A stretch of 64,000 nucleotides of DNA from contig JAVMKO010000009.1 of the NCBI GenBank assembly GCA_032164245.1, positions 82,936,712 to 83,000,711 on the forward strand. Reading direction: 5' to 3'. This DNA comes from Sternotherus odoratus. Lineage: Eukaryota; Chordata; Testudines; Kinosternidae. Position numbers and translations under genes: made by a program. Of this stretch, positions 14,657-26,277 are shown in pieces; positions within the stretch are counted from its first letter, which is position 1, and the number at the start of each line of letters is the position of its first letter. Under the pieces are notes generated by a model, which made no database searches, was not told the origin of the DNA, and saw only the letters and a list, made by a program, of their open reading frames with translations.

Positions 14657-16084
14657 TTGTACTAAACATCTTTCTATTATGCCACTCTTCTTAGCATGGT
14701 TCGTGATACTTTGCTTATTTGCCAGTTTGCTTGTGCAACGTTGCCGTCAAGAGCAAAGTGCACTGAGGAATTTTAACACTTCACCAAGTGGTTACATGCA
14801 CTGTGCAAATGAACAGATTGTTAGCCAGAAAGAATTCAGCGGCGGTGGTTTGAATTCATGCCGGCACAATGCAGGGTCAGTTTAACCCACAGATTGAAAA
14901 ACAGAAAATGGTTTTAGAGCCTGAGAGTCAGAAATGAGGGGGTATTAGAGACCCGAGGACAAAGCTGAATGAGCTGCTGGTACCAAAATCATCATTTGCA
15001 GCGTCCTGAAGAGCTGAATTCCCTGTGGAGCTGCGGTGTGAGGTTTTAAAGTTCCTCTATTGTCTCACAAACAGGGAAACGACAACTCTGTGTAGTTCAG
15101 TAATATAATATAAACTTTAAACAAAATAAAACTGAAGAGTTTAAAGAACTGATCTGTTGGATGTGTCGTCATTCCTTTTAAAAGAGACTTGAGTGATACC
15201 CTGGCATAGGTTTCATCCAAACTGTCTGATAAACTTATCATCATCTCCATTATTATTTTTTTAACAATGAATTCAAAATGAGTTAGGAAGTTGCTTCAAT
15301 AAAGACATGGTATCCCAAGGCAGGTTTGTGATTTATAGTTTGATTTTTTTCCCAGGGGTACAATATAAAGAAGAAATGTTTTTCTCCTTACTTGGTAATC
15401 ACAGAAGCAATTTAGATATTTACTATTTTGGCTTTTCAGTATTTGTTTTACACGAGAAACAGCTGATCAAATGTTGTACATTAATGTCTTTTATATGAAC
15501 GTTCACATGCAGTAAACTATATTATTTTGAGAGGGGCTACTGCAGCCCTCTGAAAATTTTCATTGCTGTATCAGTTTTTCAGTATTTGCCTGCCACCATG
15601 GTATTCGACCTTTCCAGTGCTCATGGTGAATTATGATAAAGGAATACGTGCTCCTATAAGATTTCGGCTGCACATGTCCATGCTCTTGGAGCAGCAAGAG
15701 TTATATGTCGATAAAAGCAATTGTGTTGCTTGAAACAGGCTTATTTAGCCCTTCGGAAATCCTGTCACTTTTATTTTAAAAACCTAGCAGATTGAATTTG
15801 TAGATGGAGAACTTTAGGTCAATATTTTATATCCGAAATTGCAGTCCAGATGAGAGGTATGGAATGGGTGCAGTGTTTCTTTAAATGACATGCCTACCTT
15901 GTGACATCAGCTAACATATACAAGGAAATTTCAAGTGAAGAAGAAACTCCCACAATGCTTTGTTCGTGGAATGGCTTTGTAACTTGCAACAATAACTTTA
16001 ATGAAGTGTGTAGGGGGAGCATGGAGAAGGTTTTCTTTAAAACACCTATCTAAAATAGTTGTTAAAGTGCTAGCTGTTTGCATT

Positions 16085-16500
16085 GTAGATATGGTGTCCG
16101 ATACCATTAGGTGGTCCAGAGACATATACATGGAACACGTCACGGGACATCGCCAGTACCAGGTCGAGTAGCCGAGACCGATGACCAGGGAAACAACCCC
16201 CCCCCCCTTCCCTGACAAACAGATGGACGCACCCCACCCATGTACTTATTGCCTGCACCACCACTGACTCGGACTTTCACTACACCCCATGGGTGACGTA
16301 CCCGAACACACCTATAGACTGACGCTTTAAAAAAACTCCCACACCCCAATCTGGATCTATGCTGGATATGTGATATGCATGAGCCTTGTAAAACCTGTAC
16401 CTACTACCTACAATCGCCCATAACTCCAGCCCATAACTCCAGTACCTTACCTCTCAATCTGTGTATGTTTTCATGTTGAACATTAGCTTTAATAAAAATT
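16085..16500 (+). repeat. Possible retroelement 3' end, unclassified
   Basis: The base composition changes here to a C-rich, low-CpG style unlike its flanks, including a C run near 16198-16208 and the repeated phrase 'cataactccag'. It ends in 'ttaataaaaatttt', which holds an AATAAA-type signal and looks like the 3' end of a retroelement. No frame or terminal repeat pair was found, so it may be any decayed element. Confidence 0.25.
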
Positions 16501-16766
16501 TTAAATCTGCTGGATTCTTTCTCCAAATTCCTCCTTCACAAACTGCATCGACTCCAATGAGGTATCCGTTAACCAGGAGGTGTAGTGCTACACTTGGAGA
16601 GACAGCTGCTCCTTTGACCTCCCCAGATACAGGGTTTGGAATGAATATGGGTCCAAAGAGCCATTTTGCTGGTTGTACTTTCCCCCTCTCCCTCTGGACA
16701 ACTGAAGGTCGACCTGATATTGGCACATGAAAGGAGGATGGGAAAAGGCAGAAATAAGTGCTGCTA

Positions 16767-16997
16767 AAGGATATTAGGATATTAGGAAAAACTTTTTCAC
16801 TAGGAGGGTGGTGAAGCATTGGAATGGGTTACCTAGGGAGGTGGTAGAATCACCTTCCTTAGAGGTTTTTAAGGTCAGGCTTGACAAAACCCTGGCTTGG
16901 ATGATTTAGTTGGGGTTTGGTCCTGCTTTGAGCCGGGGGTTGGATTAGATGACCTCCAGAGCTCCCTTCCAACCCTAATATTCTATGATTCTATGAA
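16767..16997 (+). mobile_element. CR1 LINE 3' end
   Basis: A 5'-truncated chicken-repeat-1 LINE. It reads through 'aaaaactttttcactaggagggtggtgaagcattggaatgggttacc', 'ggttggattagatgacct' and ends in the CR1 octamer repeat ATTCTATGATTCTATGA. Only the end of ORF2 and the 3' UTR remain, so the copy is dead. Confidence 0.93.
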
Positions 16998-17049
16998 AGG
17001 TAATCATATTTGCCAGCTGGAGCTCAGTTACTGAATGGTCGTATCTTCC

Positions 17050-17620
17050 TTTGTCAGACCTCCCAGTAACTTTGGTTGGGATTCTGCTGTGGATTATAGG
17101 GAGTATGTCTAGAGCTTTTTCTCCCCAGATGAGTTTGACAGATGACCTGACAGAACCATATACTGGACATTGAGATCTCTGAGCAAATGTTCTTTAAATC
17201 ACAATTGAAATTAAATGGTCTGGCCTTGTAACGTGGCTGCTTTGAGAAGAGGCTAGCAAAAGCTGATACTTCATGGACGACTGAGCTCCAGAAAACCCAG
17301 CTGAAAGGACTGGAAGAAATCTGCCGCTGTTGTGAAGGGCAGAGTCTCAACACAAGGGCATTGCCATGTCATCCATAGAGCAAGGCGCCAGCAACAGAGC
17401 GAAATGGAGGGCAGCCGCCACGAGGCATTGTATCTTGTGTGCCAAGGGCAAACACCAATGTAGAAAGCAATACCAAGCAGGACTCCACATCAAAGACGAC
17501 CCTGACTGGTCCTGCCAAGAATGTGGTCGCATCTGTGCCTCTTGTACCAGCCCTGTTGACCATCTGAGGGACCATGCGAGGCATGACTTTCAAAGTATGT
17601 TGTAGCAGTAGTCATCGCGG
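17050..17620 (+). pseudogene. Decayed LINE-like tail with a C-terminal zinc-finger motif
   Basis: The frame at 17366-17605 encodes 79 residues with CILC and then DWSCQECGRICAS...DHLRDHARHDF. The pattern W-x-C-x2-C-G-R-x-C, followed by H-x3-H, is like the short zinc finger that closes the reverse-transcriptase polyprotein of several non-LTR retrotransposons. Upstream frames (17054-17353) are broken. The start at 17366 is only where the open frame begins. Alternatives are a remnant of another transposon protein or chance. The family is not assigned. Confidence 0.4.
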
Positions 17621-19664
17621 ATTTAATAGTCTACACGTGAGTCTGCGTGTACGTGGCTTGCTTTGCTTTGCGCTTTTCTGTTTGTACTGAGGCTATTTTG
17701 GAGACCGGGGTTTGTCTCTCCAATGGGCAAAAGGGGAGGCAAATGGTAAGCTTTGTCTCTAAAGCTTCTGTTCTGAAGCGCTAATTGCTCGTGATGAAAT
17801 TAAAAGGGAATATCGTCTAGTCACTGTAATTAGAAGTGAGGGAGTATTTATTTAAAAGGCTGCTTTGTGGTTGTTGAAGAAAACATCATCCAGCACAGTG
17901 ACATTCTATTTTAGTGGTGCAAGAAGTAGGCGTTGGCTTTCCTTATAGGTTAGCAAAAGCATTAATGGAATAACTTCATCTCTGTGGATAGATCCCCTTT
18001 TCTAGCCGGTCACAAGCATTTGCTGAAATGGCATCTGCTTCATATTCTGAATCTGAGTTATGAGCTCTGATCTGCTTTCACAAGGATTCTCGGGTTCCAT
18101 CAGTAGTTGCCAGAAATTAAAGTGGGGGAGAGGAAGGGATGCACACTATCAAATTTTGTAGCCTCACTTGCTCACATCACATGATTACCATTAAACAAAA
18201 AATATCTTGGCTTGACTTTATAGTTTGATGTGAGGCAGCCTAAGACGATGATGGTATATCAAGCTAACTGTCTGCTAAGATAGCATGCTGCTTTACAGAG
18301 GACGAAATAATACTAAACTAAGTGGGTAGAACAAAATATGTGTTGAGTCTCAGGAGTTCTGCTGTTTCTCTCTGTCAATTTGACATCTACCTGCATAGAA
18401 AATAGAAAGCTATAGGTAGGGAATTGAGCCTGATGTGCAGTATTGAACTGTCATTTACATTTTGGTGAGTGTAACCTGAAAAAAACAACCTACACGCAAC
18501 CTCACCACAGGCCAAAAATGAGGAGGAGCTGCAAAGTAATTCCTTAAACTTCCCCAGGGGCTGAATCCTGCAGTGAAGTCAGTTTTCTTTGTAATTACGG
18601 GACAGTGGTGTTTACTTAAATATTGCAAAGAAAGGTTTAATTCCAAAATACTTTTACAGGAATTTGTTGGTCTTTTTTTAAAATGGAAACATATCTCAAT
18701 GTTCTCTTTCGTAATGTATTTAACTCTGGGACTGACGTTTGACAGGACGGGGGCACTATACGCTACACACTGGGATGAGGAAAACTTTTAAAAGTGAAAC
18801 CACATTCCTGTCTACAAAATGAAGAACATCTTATTTTTTCCTGCTTGCATAAGTAATGTCTGTTTGATTCTACTTTAGACAAAATGGGTTTGGAGTTTGT
18901 ATAACTTAATTTCATGATTTTTTTTAAAAAAACAAAACAGCTATTCATTTTGTAGAGAAAGGTGTTTCACTTTCCCAACCCTTTTCTCGGAGTAGTTTGT
19001 AATTTAATGGGAGGCCAGATTTAGTTTTTGTAAAAGAGCTGGTTGAGGGACTCTGAAGATTAAGTGAAATGTTTTCATTAAGTGTATTTTAAAACGGTTG
19101 ATTTTAAATATTCTCCCGCAGTATCTGCCCTCAGAATGGCAGCTCTGTGAGAATCAACTGAAGATTAAACTGATAAATGTATTCTCCCTGCACAGGTGTA
19201 AATGAAATCGAAAAAGAAAACAATCCGCATTATTGTGGAAAGGTTTTTAACATCTTATTATTTTTATAAAATGAGGTATTAATAACATAAGATGATTTGT
19301 TAAAAACCTGCTTTGGATTACACTGTCCATTTTAACTTTCTTGCGGATTTGGATGGGGTCAGATTCTTCCACTCTTATTCTCTGTTGAATAGTATCTTAC
19401 TCTGCAAGTAGATGAATTGTGACTACTTGCTGAGCAAGGTGCTAAGCGTGACTAACAGAGTGGAGTGATTTAAATTGTTGACTTAAGTCAGACTGAAGTT
19501 GTCTAAAGCCAATATGAAAATGTGTGCAATTAAATATTTAGATTAGAATTTATAATGAACTGAATTATAAATGTGGTTTGGTTTTTTAGAATGCTAGATG
19601 GCTAGAGTGTCTTATGAATTTTATGAAACTGCTATCGGTAAAAAACAAAATATTGAAAAATAGG

Positions 19665-19775
19665 GTCTTGATCCTGCAAACACTTAATCAGATTATGTGA
19701 GTAAAGTGACATACATGGTTGACTCTAGTGGGATTACTTGTTTTGAAGTGTCACATGTGTATAGGTGTTTGCAAC
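19665..19775. repeat. Ancient palindromic interspersed repeat
   Basis: The ends are related as an inverted repeat: 'gatcctgcaaacactta' at the left and 'ataggtgtttgcaacatgagg' at the right, with 'gagtaaagt' and 'ggttgactctagtgggattac' between. This layout is common in reptile and bird genomes. The copy is heavily diverged. Confidence 0.4.
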
Positions 19776-21349
19776 ATGAGGACTAAAACTGTATCTATCT
19801 TGTGACAAATGTCAGTATAAAAGTGAGGTCAGTACAAAAGAAAATTCTTTCAGTGTTAAGAATGCAAGGTGATACAGTTTGGGACTCTTTTACAAATACA
19901 TAGGTCATAAAGTTAGGTTGCTAACCCCATATTTAGTCATCTAATGGCAAGATTTTTCAAAAGTATTGAAGTGATTTAGGGTCACAAGTCCCAAAGACTT
20001 CAGACTGTAAGTCGTGTTGGAGTAGTGTAGCCTGATTGAAGAATTTAAGCTTTCTTGCCTTGTGGGAAGCGTAATCTATCAGGTGGTGGTGTTGGTTGCA
20101 AATATAGCATGGGCTTTTTGCCTATCAGCTTTGTGTTTGAGTTGTGGTTTTCTCACAATAAAGGTGTTCGTGCTGGTCTCTTTCCAGCCTAGGTGAGCAT
20201 TTTAATGTGAAGCCTCTTAGCAGAAGAAATCTCCATGTAAAATCAGAAATTTCACTACTAATAATTAGGCAATAAATTAAAGAAGGAAATACAAAGTACC
20301 TGCTTTAGTAATTTAAGACTATAGAGTAGAAAAAAAGAAACCAGGATTGTATAAATTAAAAAAAACTTTTTAAAACGGTCTTAAAAAGACAATCTGTTTA
20401 AACACCGCCCCCTAAACAAACATGAATTTATCCACTCTAGTGCTGATACAGAGAATTGTCAATGTTTTTGAGTAGTTGAAGAATTGTTTACTTGTCAAGA
20501 GTATGTGTGAGAATCAGTTTGCAAGAAGCAAGCTTGTGACCAATGCTAAGATTGGTGACAAGATACAGCTGTTAACTTTAAATCCTCATGTTTGATAAAG
20601 TGTAGCGACACGGACAAATTGTAATTTACATGCTGAAACCACAGTGCGATGGGTGGCGGTTATGGCATGAAACACCATAGACTAAATAAATTTCACAGGA
20701 TAAAAGAGAGGCCCTGGAGTGAGTTGACTCCTATTGCCAGCTTTTACAAAGTGTATGCAGCACAACGTAGCACCTGAGCGGAGATCAACTAAAGGAAATC
20801 CTCTTCTTTTCCGCGCAGAAAGCTTTCTTTGGGACTCCGTTTGATTACAAAGGGGATTATTTGGTTTTGAGGGTCACTCTGGAGCAGAGTTTGAATGAAC
20901 TGGAGTTTCTTTCCAAGATAAACACAGACTCAGCCCAGAATATCTGGGTTTACTGTTGCATACAATAGTGTTTTAGGGCCTTGCACCTGGCATTGCAGAG
21001 TGAGCATTAAAAGCTTGTGAAGAATTGCCACGACAGCATTTGGCACATCCCACTGACAGATCCATAGGGTGGACTTGGGACTGGCCTTTTGTCAGCGGTT
21101 TGATAAGCTTTTCTTTGCAGCAATACCCAGCAGTTAAGCATTTGTTGTTGTGGTGGCAATGAAGTGTAATTATTTTAAATCTCCATCCTAACGGTCTCTT
21201 AAAAATTATCCATACTTATTTCTTTGTTACCTTTTGAAAGTGTAAAATGCCAGAATTTGGGTAGGCAGATTCTACCTCCTACCCACACCCACCGGCGGTG
21301 AGTGGCAACTCTAAAAACAATCTTGCATCTGATAGTTCTGTAATATCTT

Positions 21350-21985
21350 ATTCTTTGAGTGCTTGTTCATGTTCATTCCTATCAGGTGTGTGCGCGTCTG
21401 TAGGATTGGCTTGGGTGTCCCATAGAGTTGCACCTTCATGGCACCCATTATAGCGCCCTGCCGATCTCCCCCTTCCTGTGTTCAGTTCCTTCTTACCACC
21501 AGTGACGGCTAGATGGAACATGGTTCGCTCTTGCTTGCAAGTGCTTTGGACATAGGAGATCTGCCAAGCGGCAACGTGGTCCTCGATACACACATTTATG
21601 ACGCACTATGCAATCACACAACAGGCTAGAGGTGATGTGGCCTTTGGACGAGCTGTGCTCCAGTCGGTAGATGACTCCGAGCCCAGCTCCTGAACTTTGG
21701 CTTGTGAGTCACCTGAATGGAATAGACATGAAAAATCACTCGGAGAAAAAACGGTTACTCACCTTTTTGTAGATGTGGTGTTCATGTCCATTCCAATACC
21801 CACCTCCTACCCTTCTGTTGGAGTAGCCAGCAAGAAGGAACTGAAGGGGTGGGGGGGTTAGCATGGTGCTATATTGGGCGCCATGAAGGTACGACTCCAG
21901 AGGATGCCTAGACCTGATTGGGATGGACATGAGCAACACATCTTGAAGAACAATTATTATGAAAAGGTAAGTAATCGTTTAGTCA
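21350..21985 (+). mobile_element. DIRS-like tyrosine-recombinase retrotransposon relic, copy 1
   Basis: The frame 21556-21693 encodes EICQAATWSSIHTFMTHYAIT... and closes with AFGRAVLQSVDD before a TGA. By recognition this is the C-terminal end of the tyrosine recombinase (integrase) of DIRS-type retrotransposons, with the HTF..HY block that would hold the catalytic tyrosine. Everything upstream of it is missing: instead, 21354-21410 carries a terminal-type sequence ('gtgcttgttcatgttcattcc'). Downstream lies the inverted-repeat pair 21745-21980. The copy is a fragment and not active. Confidence 0.55.
21745..21980. repeat. Inverted-repeat arms 3' of DIRS-like copy 1
   Basis: The left arm (21745-21798, 'ggttactcacc...ttcatgtccattcc') and the right arm (21917-21980, 'ggatggacatgag...aaaaggtaagtaatcg') are imperfect reverse complements. 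About 118 bases separate them. DIRS elements are known to carry inverted terminal and internal complementary repeats, which fits this position. Confidence 0.6.
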
Positions 21986-22850
21986 GGACTTCCATAGAGA
22001 TCACTATGGGTTGAAGTTTAAATATAGCGCTGTTCTTGTGTTGGTTTTCACAAGTTAAACCACTCTTCTCCGTTCTATATTAGTCAGGCCTACAGTTTTG
22101 CGAAGATATGGAAGGAAAGATACACAAGTGTGTTGACTTCTATCCTACTGCGTCTTCTGCTTAAAAGTGGAAAGCTGTGTGCAGAAATCCACCAAATACC
22201 AAACACATGAAACATCAAGAGAAAATGAGATGAAGTGAAGTATGTGTGAACACAGCAGTCAAATTCATATCGCAGCCATGTGGCGCTCGAGTGGTGAATT
22301 GGGAAGTGCAAGAACTCTCAGCCATGGGTAATGAAACAGATGAAATAAAGTCTTGAAGCAAAGATGTTTGTAGGTGGTTTGAGGCTTAATGATATCTAGT
22401 GACCGATCTTTGACAGGCAGGTAGAGAGCACTGGTGCTTACCCCTGAATGGAACGAAACAAGGAATTTTTTGCCAAACAAAAAACTGAACTTGGTGATGT
22501 TTAAATTCCCCATCACTGGGTTTGGGAAGCTGACTTCTCCTCAGAATAACTTTTTTTTTTTTTTTTTTATGGAAGTAGAAACCATCTGGCTAGCAGATGA
22601 CACCTTTACTGTTGTCTGTTCTTAGTTTTCCTACCATAAATCATCTGCTCTGGTTCTTCCCTGTTGCTCTAGCACTTTTCAGTGTATAGACTGACTCACC
22701 TTTGAGGCACTGCTGCTTGCCTAAGAGACCGCTTTCTTGTGGAATATAGTCTTCTCATGCTAAATCTTTGTCTAGATATTTTGAAGCATCAAAACCAGAT
22801 TGGTTTTTCTGCCAACCTCTCTTCACATTCTCCTCTGCCAAATTAGACTA

Positions 22851-23080
22851 AGGCCCAGATTTTATAAGGTATTTGGAGTTTCTGCATTTGCATTACAATG
22901 TCTAAATCTTATTTTCAGAAGGGATTTAGGCACCTGGAAGCCAAAATCCTACTGGCAGTCAATGGGATTTTGACTTTGAAGTGCCTAAATCCTTTTTGAA
23001 AATGACTTTGACTCCTGAATCAGTTAGGCATTGCACCGCTGAGTGCGGAACCCCCCAAATACCTTGTGAAATCTCGGCCT
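22851..23080. mobile_element. Near-palindromic MITE (230 bp)
   Basis: The left end 'aggcccagatttt...aaggtatttgg' and the right end 'ccaaataccttg...aaatctcggcct' are inverted repeats of about 25 bases with a few mismatches. Inside, 'cagaagggatttaggcacc' and 'gtgcctaaatcctttttg' form a second inverted pair. No clean target duplication was seen. It looks like a non-autonomous DNA transposon, and related fragments occur at 59190-59282. Confidence 0.65.
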
Positions 23081-23836
23081 TCCTCAGAGTTTTGCAAGGG
23101 TGGAGGGAGGAAGTCTTCTGGGTGGAGACTGCATGCAAGTCATTCTCCCTGGAGCCACCAGTCATCCATAAGTGCAGAAGGGGCATCTGAAAAACCCTGT
23201 TTGTGTTGCACATCCAACACCTGACAATGTTGTGTCATGCTCTTTGACAGACTCTTGCCTTCGTCTTCTGAAGAGTCTGATTCAGGAGATTCTTCAGAAG
23301 CACGAAGGATAAAATCTGTTTAGCTCGAGACACGTGCGTCTCTGGAGTGCGGGTAACCCTCAGGGCTTGGTTCCTCTGCTTCATGGAGTGCGGCCTGGGG
23401 GATGATCATCGGTGCTTCGTTCTGCTTACTTGCCTGGATTGCAGCGTGGAAGACATGGCTGTAGACCTGTGCAGATCCCTGTAGGGATGCATACACCACC
23501 TCCTCCCAGTCTTATCCCACAAAGGACATACTTCCCCCTTGGGGGAGGGAGGTCAGTGCTCAGAGACTCAGATAGTAAAATATACTAAAATACCTACCCA
23601 TAAAAATACACTCTTTCAGGCAAGAGTGTTCAGAGTATTGTAAACTATGCTTATGGGTTATGAGGACTACAAATGCCCTAGACTAGCCATATATGCATGC
23701 ACAAGGATAATGTATATCCCTCCTCATTCACCCTGGGAAGGTGTAAGCAGTGGAATAGACATTTTCCACCAGGCTGAAAAGACTAGCAACTTATCGGGCT
23801 CTTACTGTTGATCACCATGTCCTAAAGAGAGGGAAG

Positions 23837-24040
23837 GGGAGGAGAATAGCTTAGTGGTTTGAGCATTGGCCTACCAAACCCAGGGTTGTGAGTTCAGTTC
23901 TTGAGAGGGCCATTTAGGGAATGAGGTGCAAAAAATCTGTTGGATGATTTAGTTGGGGATTGGTCCTGCTTTGAGCAGAGGGTTGGATTAGATGACCTCC
24001 TGAGGTTCCTTCCAACCCTGATATTCTAAGATTCTATGAA
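23837..24040 (+). mobile_element. Cry I-type tRNA-derived SINE with CR1-like tail
   Basis: The head has an RNA polymerase III A box (TAGCTTAGTGG, 23847-23857) and a degenerate B box (AGTTCAGTTCT, 23891-23901), with the cryptodire SINE wording 'tttgagcattggcct...aacccagggttgtgagttc'. The tail from about 23945 is CR1-derived ('ggttggattagatgacct') and ends 'attctaagattctatgaa', so it would have been mobilised by CR1 machinery. A tail taken from a partner LINE is the established organisation of this tortoise SINE. Confidence 0.88.
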
Positions 24041-25440
24041 TATTCAAGTTATTGCTCACCTGTCTTGTAGGTTCCCATTACCACATTGAGCCCACCTACC
24101 TCCTCTCTCCTGCACAGCAGATGGCTATGGAGTGAGGAGAGGGACAGCAGCCTCGGTATGGAAGAAGCCTCGCAGCGCACCTTTTCCTTCTTTCTACTCC
24201 AGCCTCCATTTTATAAGGCCAGAAGGATCCTCACTGTGCCACATTTATCATTGCCAAAGATAAATTTGGCTACTTTTCCAGGTGGTCAGGGATGCAGCGT
24301 TTCTAACCAGTGGAGGTGTTTATCACATACAAGGCCTACAAACATCCAAGTCCTGACCAGCATCAACTCAGCCTTCTCCTTTTTACATGAAAACCATTAA
24401 GAATCGTGTATCTGAATCCAGTCCATCTGAGCCCTGCTCTGGAATGGAGCGTCTTAATCCAAAGAGAGTGTTCAGAAAGGGGATTATCCAGGCTTTTAGC
24501 TTCCAGAAATAAATCTACTAAGAGTATATTCAAATGCCATTGGTATCATAGAGATCCTATGTCTACATCAGTACCGTGGATTCTCAAATTTGTTCAAGAT
24601 AGACTCAGGCTGGCAATTCAGACACGTAAAGGTCAAGTTGCTGCTGTGTCCAGCATCCTTAATGCGGCGGGAAAGTAGTGTGTTTCCTCTTGTAGTGATG
24701 CCCAGTGGTTTTTTTTGCCGGCGGCATCTCTACACAGAGTTCTTCCCTGGGATCTTAACCTGGTCCCCAATGCCATTACCGGCTCTCCATCTGAACCACC
24801 GCTGAAGGTGTTTCATTACTTTCTAAACATTAAAATGGCCTTTTCGATAGCAGTTGTCAGCACATGCAGTGTCCGACTTGAATCTGCTTTTCCTGGAATT
24901 TCGATCAATATTGCACCTTTCTTAAAGATAAAGTGGCTACTCAGAACAGACACCGTGTTCAGAGGAGAGATTAATCCCAGGCTTCATAGAGCACAGGAAA
25001 TGACTTGGAAATTGTCATTCCATCATTCTGCCCAGTTCTGTCACTCCCCATATAGGATGTGGACATCCACAGAGCTCTGAAAAGAATATTCACTGCGCTG
25101 CTCGGTTCAGAAAGGCGAATGCGTTCGTGTTTTCTATTCCAGTGTCACAGGGAAAGAAAGCTTCAATGCTTTCCATTTTGGAGGTGCAAACCTATTGCAC
25201 CTCCACCGCAGAGAAGTCAGAAAGTGTAACTCCATTTTCCAAAGTGAGGGGCATGCTGTAAGATGTGGCAACTTCATAGGTAGAAAGATCGTATGCTTCT
25301 TACGAGTAAATGTGTAAAGCAGCCACCTGGTCGTCTGTTCAAACGTTCTCCGAATTCTCCAAGTTGGACGTCCAGTCATTTGCTTCTGCTTTCTGTAGAG
25401 GGGTGCTCCTTACTGTAGATCCAAGTAACTGCTAGGAAAG
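24041..25440 (+). pseudogene. DIRS-like tyrosine recombinase pseudogene, copy 2
   Basis: A recombinase gene can be followed on the + strand across frameshifts and stops. The N-terminal part is in frame 24406-24678 (LLASRNKSTKS...VAAVSSIL). The middle follows in frames 24590 and 24715 (SVFPLVV, then PWDLNLVPNAITGSPSEP). The C-terminal block at about 25315-25435 reads CKAATWSSVQTFSEFSKLDV. These blocks, in this order, are those I recognise in DIRS recombinases of reptiles and fish. In the last block, the position expected to hold the catalytic tyrosine reads Ser (FS instead of FY/HY). Sequence at 24041-24180 resembles the arm sequence of copy 1. The 24180-24400 part may be the end of the preceding reverse-transcriptase/RNase H gene. 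Confidence 0.6.
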
Positions 25441-25552
25441 GATAACCCCCTTTGTATCGGTCTGCAACTCTGCATGGTTCCCCCTTTCCTCCCCACAGCA
25501 AACACTGCTACATAAATCCCAATGTCACGGCCCTGTAGACCTTCAGAATAAG

Positions 25553-25945
25553 AATAGGAAAATTTATCTGTGCCTTACCTGAAATTTTTTTTTCTTGGAG
25601 TCATGAGATTCACAGACCCAACCTACCCCGAATGGCTGCTAATTGGGAAACACTGTGGGATTATTAGTTGGCACTGACAGTTTGGTGGTTCATCAAATTC
25701 CTTGCTCAGCAAGAGATTTGCTCTGTATAGTCTTAAGGCTTTTCCTTATCGATATGGAGTGTTTAGAGATTTCCTCGGCTATTATCAGACATGGAGCCAG
25801 AACTCTCCTCTTGCTGATTGACTGTCGCTGGTCTGCATCCAATGCTTCATAGAACAGAAATCCAGATCCAGTGTCATCAATCTGTGCCCCTCATTACTCC
25901 AAAAAGGAAAAATTTCAGGTAGGACACAGATAAATTTTCCTATTC
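25553..25945. repeat. Inverted-repeat arms 3' of DIRS-like copy 2
   Basis: The left arm (25553-25617: 'aataggaaaatttatctgtg', 'ttacctgaaattttt', 'ggagtcatgag') and the right arm (25880-25945: 'actccaaaaaggaaaaatttc', 'acagataaattttcctatt') are reverse complements over about 65 bases with few changes. The spacer is about 260 bases. The pair begins about 115 bases after the end of the recombinase frame, as in copy 1. Confidence 0.7.
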
Positions 25946-26277
25946 CTCCATGCTGTAGTATCTATTTCAGGCATAGAGCTTTAGACTGGTCACTTCCAAT
26001 GGTGCCATTAAATAAACAGCTATACAAGTTTCTTCTCTGTTCTGTTTTCTTAGCTCCCCTTCCTCCCCCCTTCCCCTCCAGTAACCTATACTGTTTATGC
26101 CACTTCTAACCACCACATTCCTCTTCCAGTGTATGCAATGTTCACTCCTGGGCAAAAAAATAATCATCCAATCTTTTCCTGGATAATATTCAGTGTTATT
26201 TGTACAGGCAGTGAAGGATCTTTTAGTGCAAATGTATTAATCTGATCTTGCTTCATTTTTCCATCTACATAATTCAC

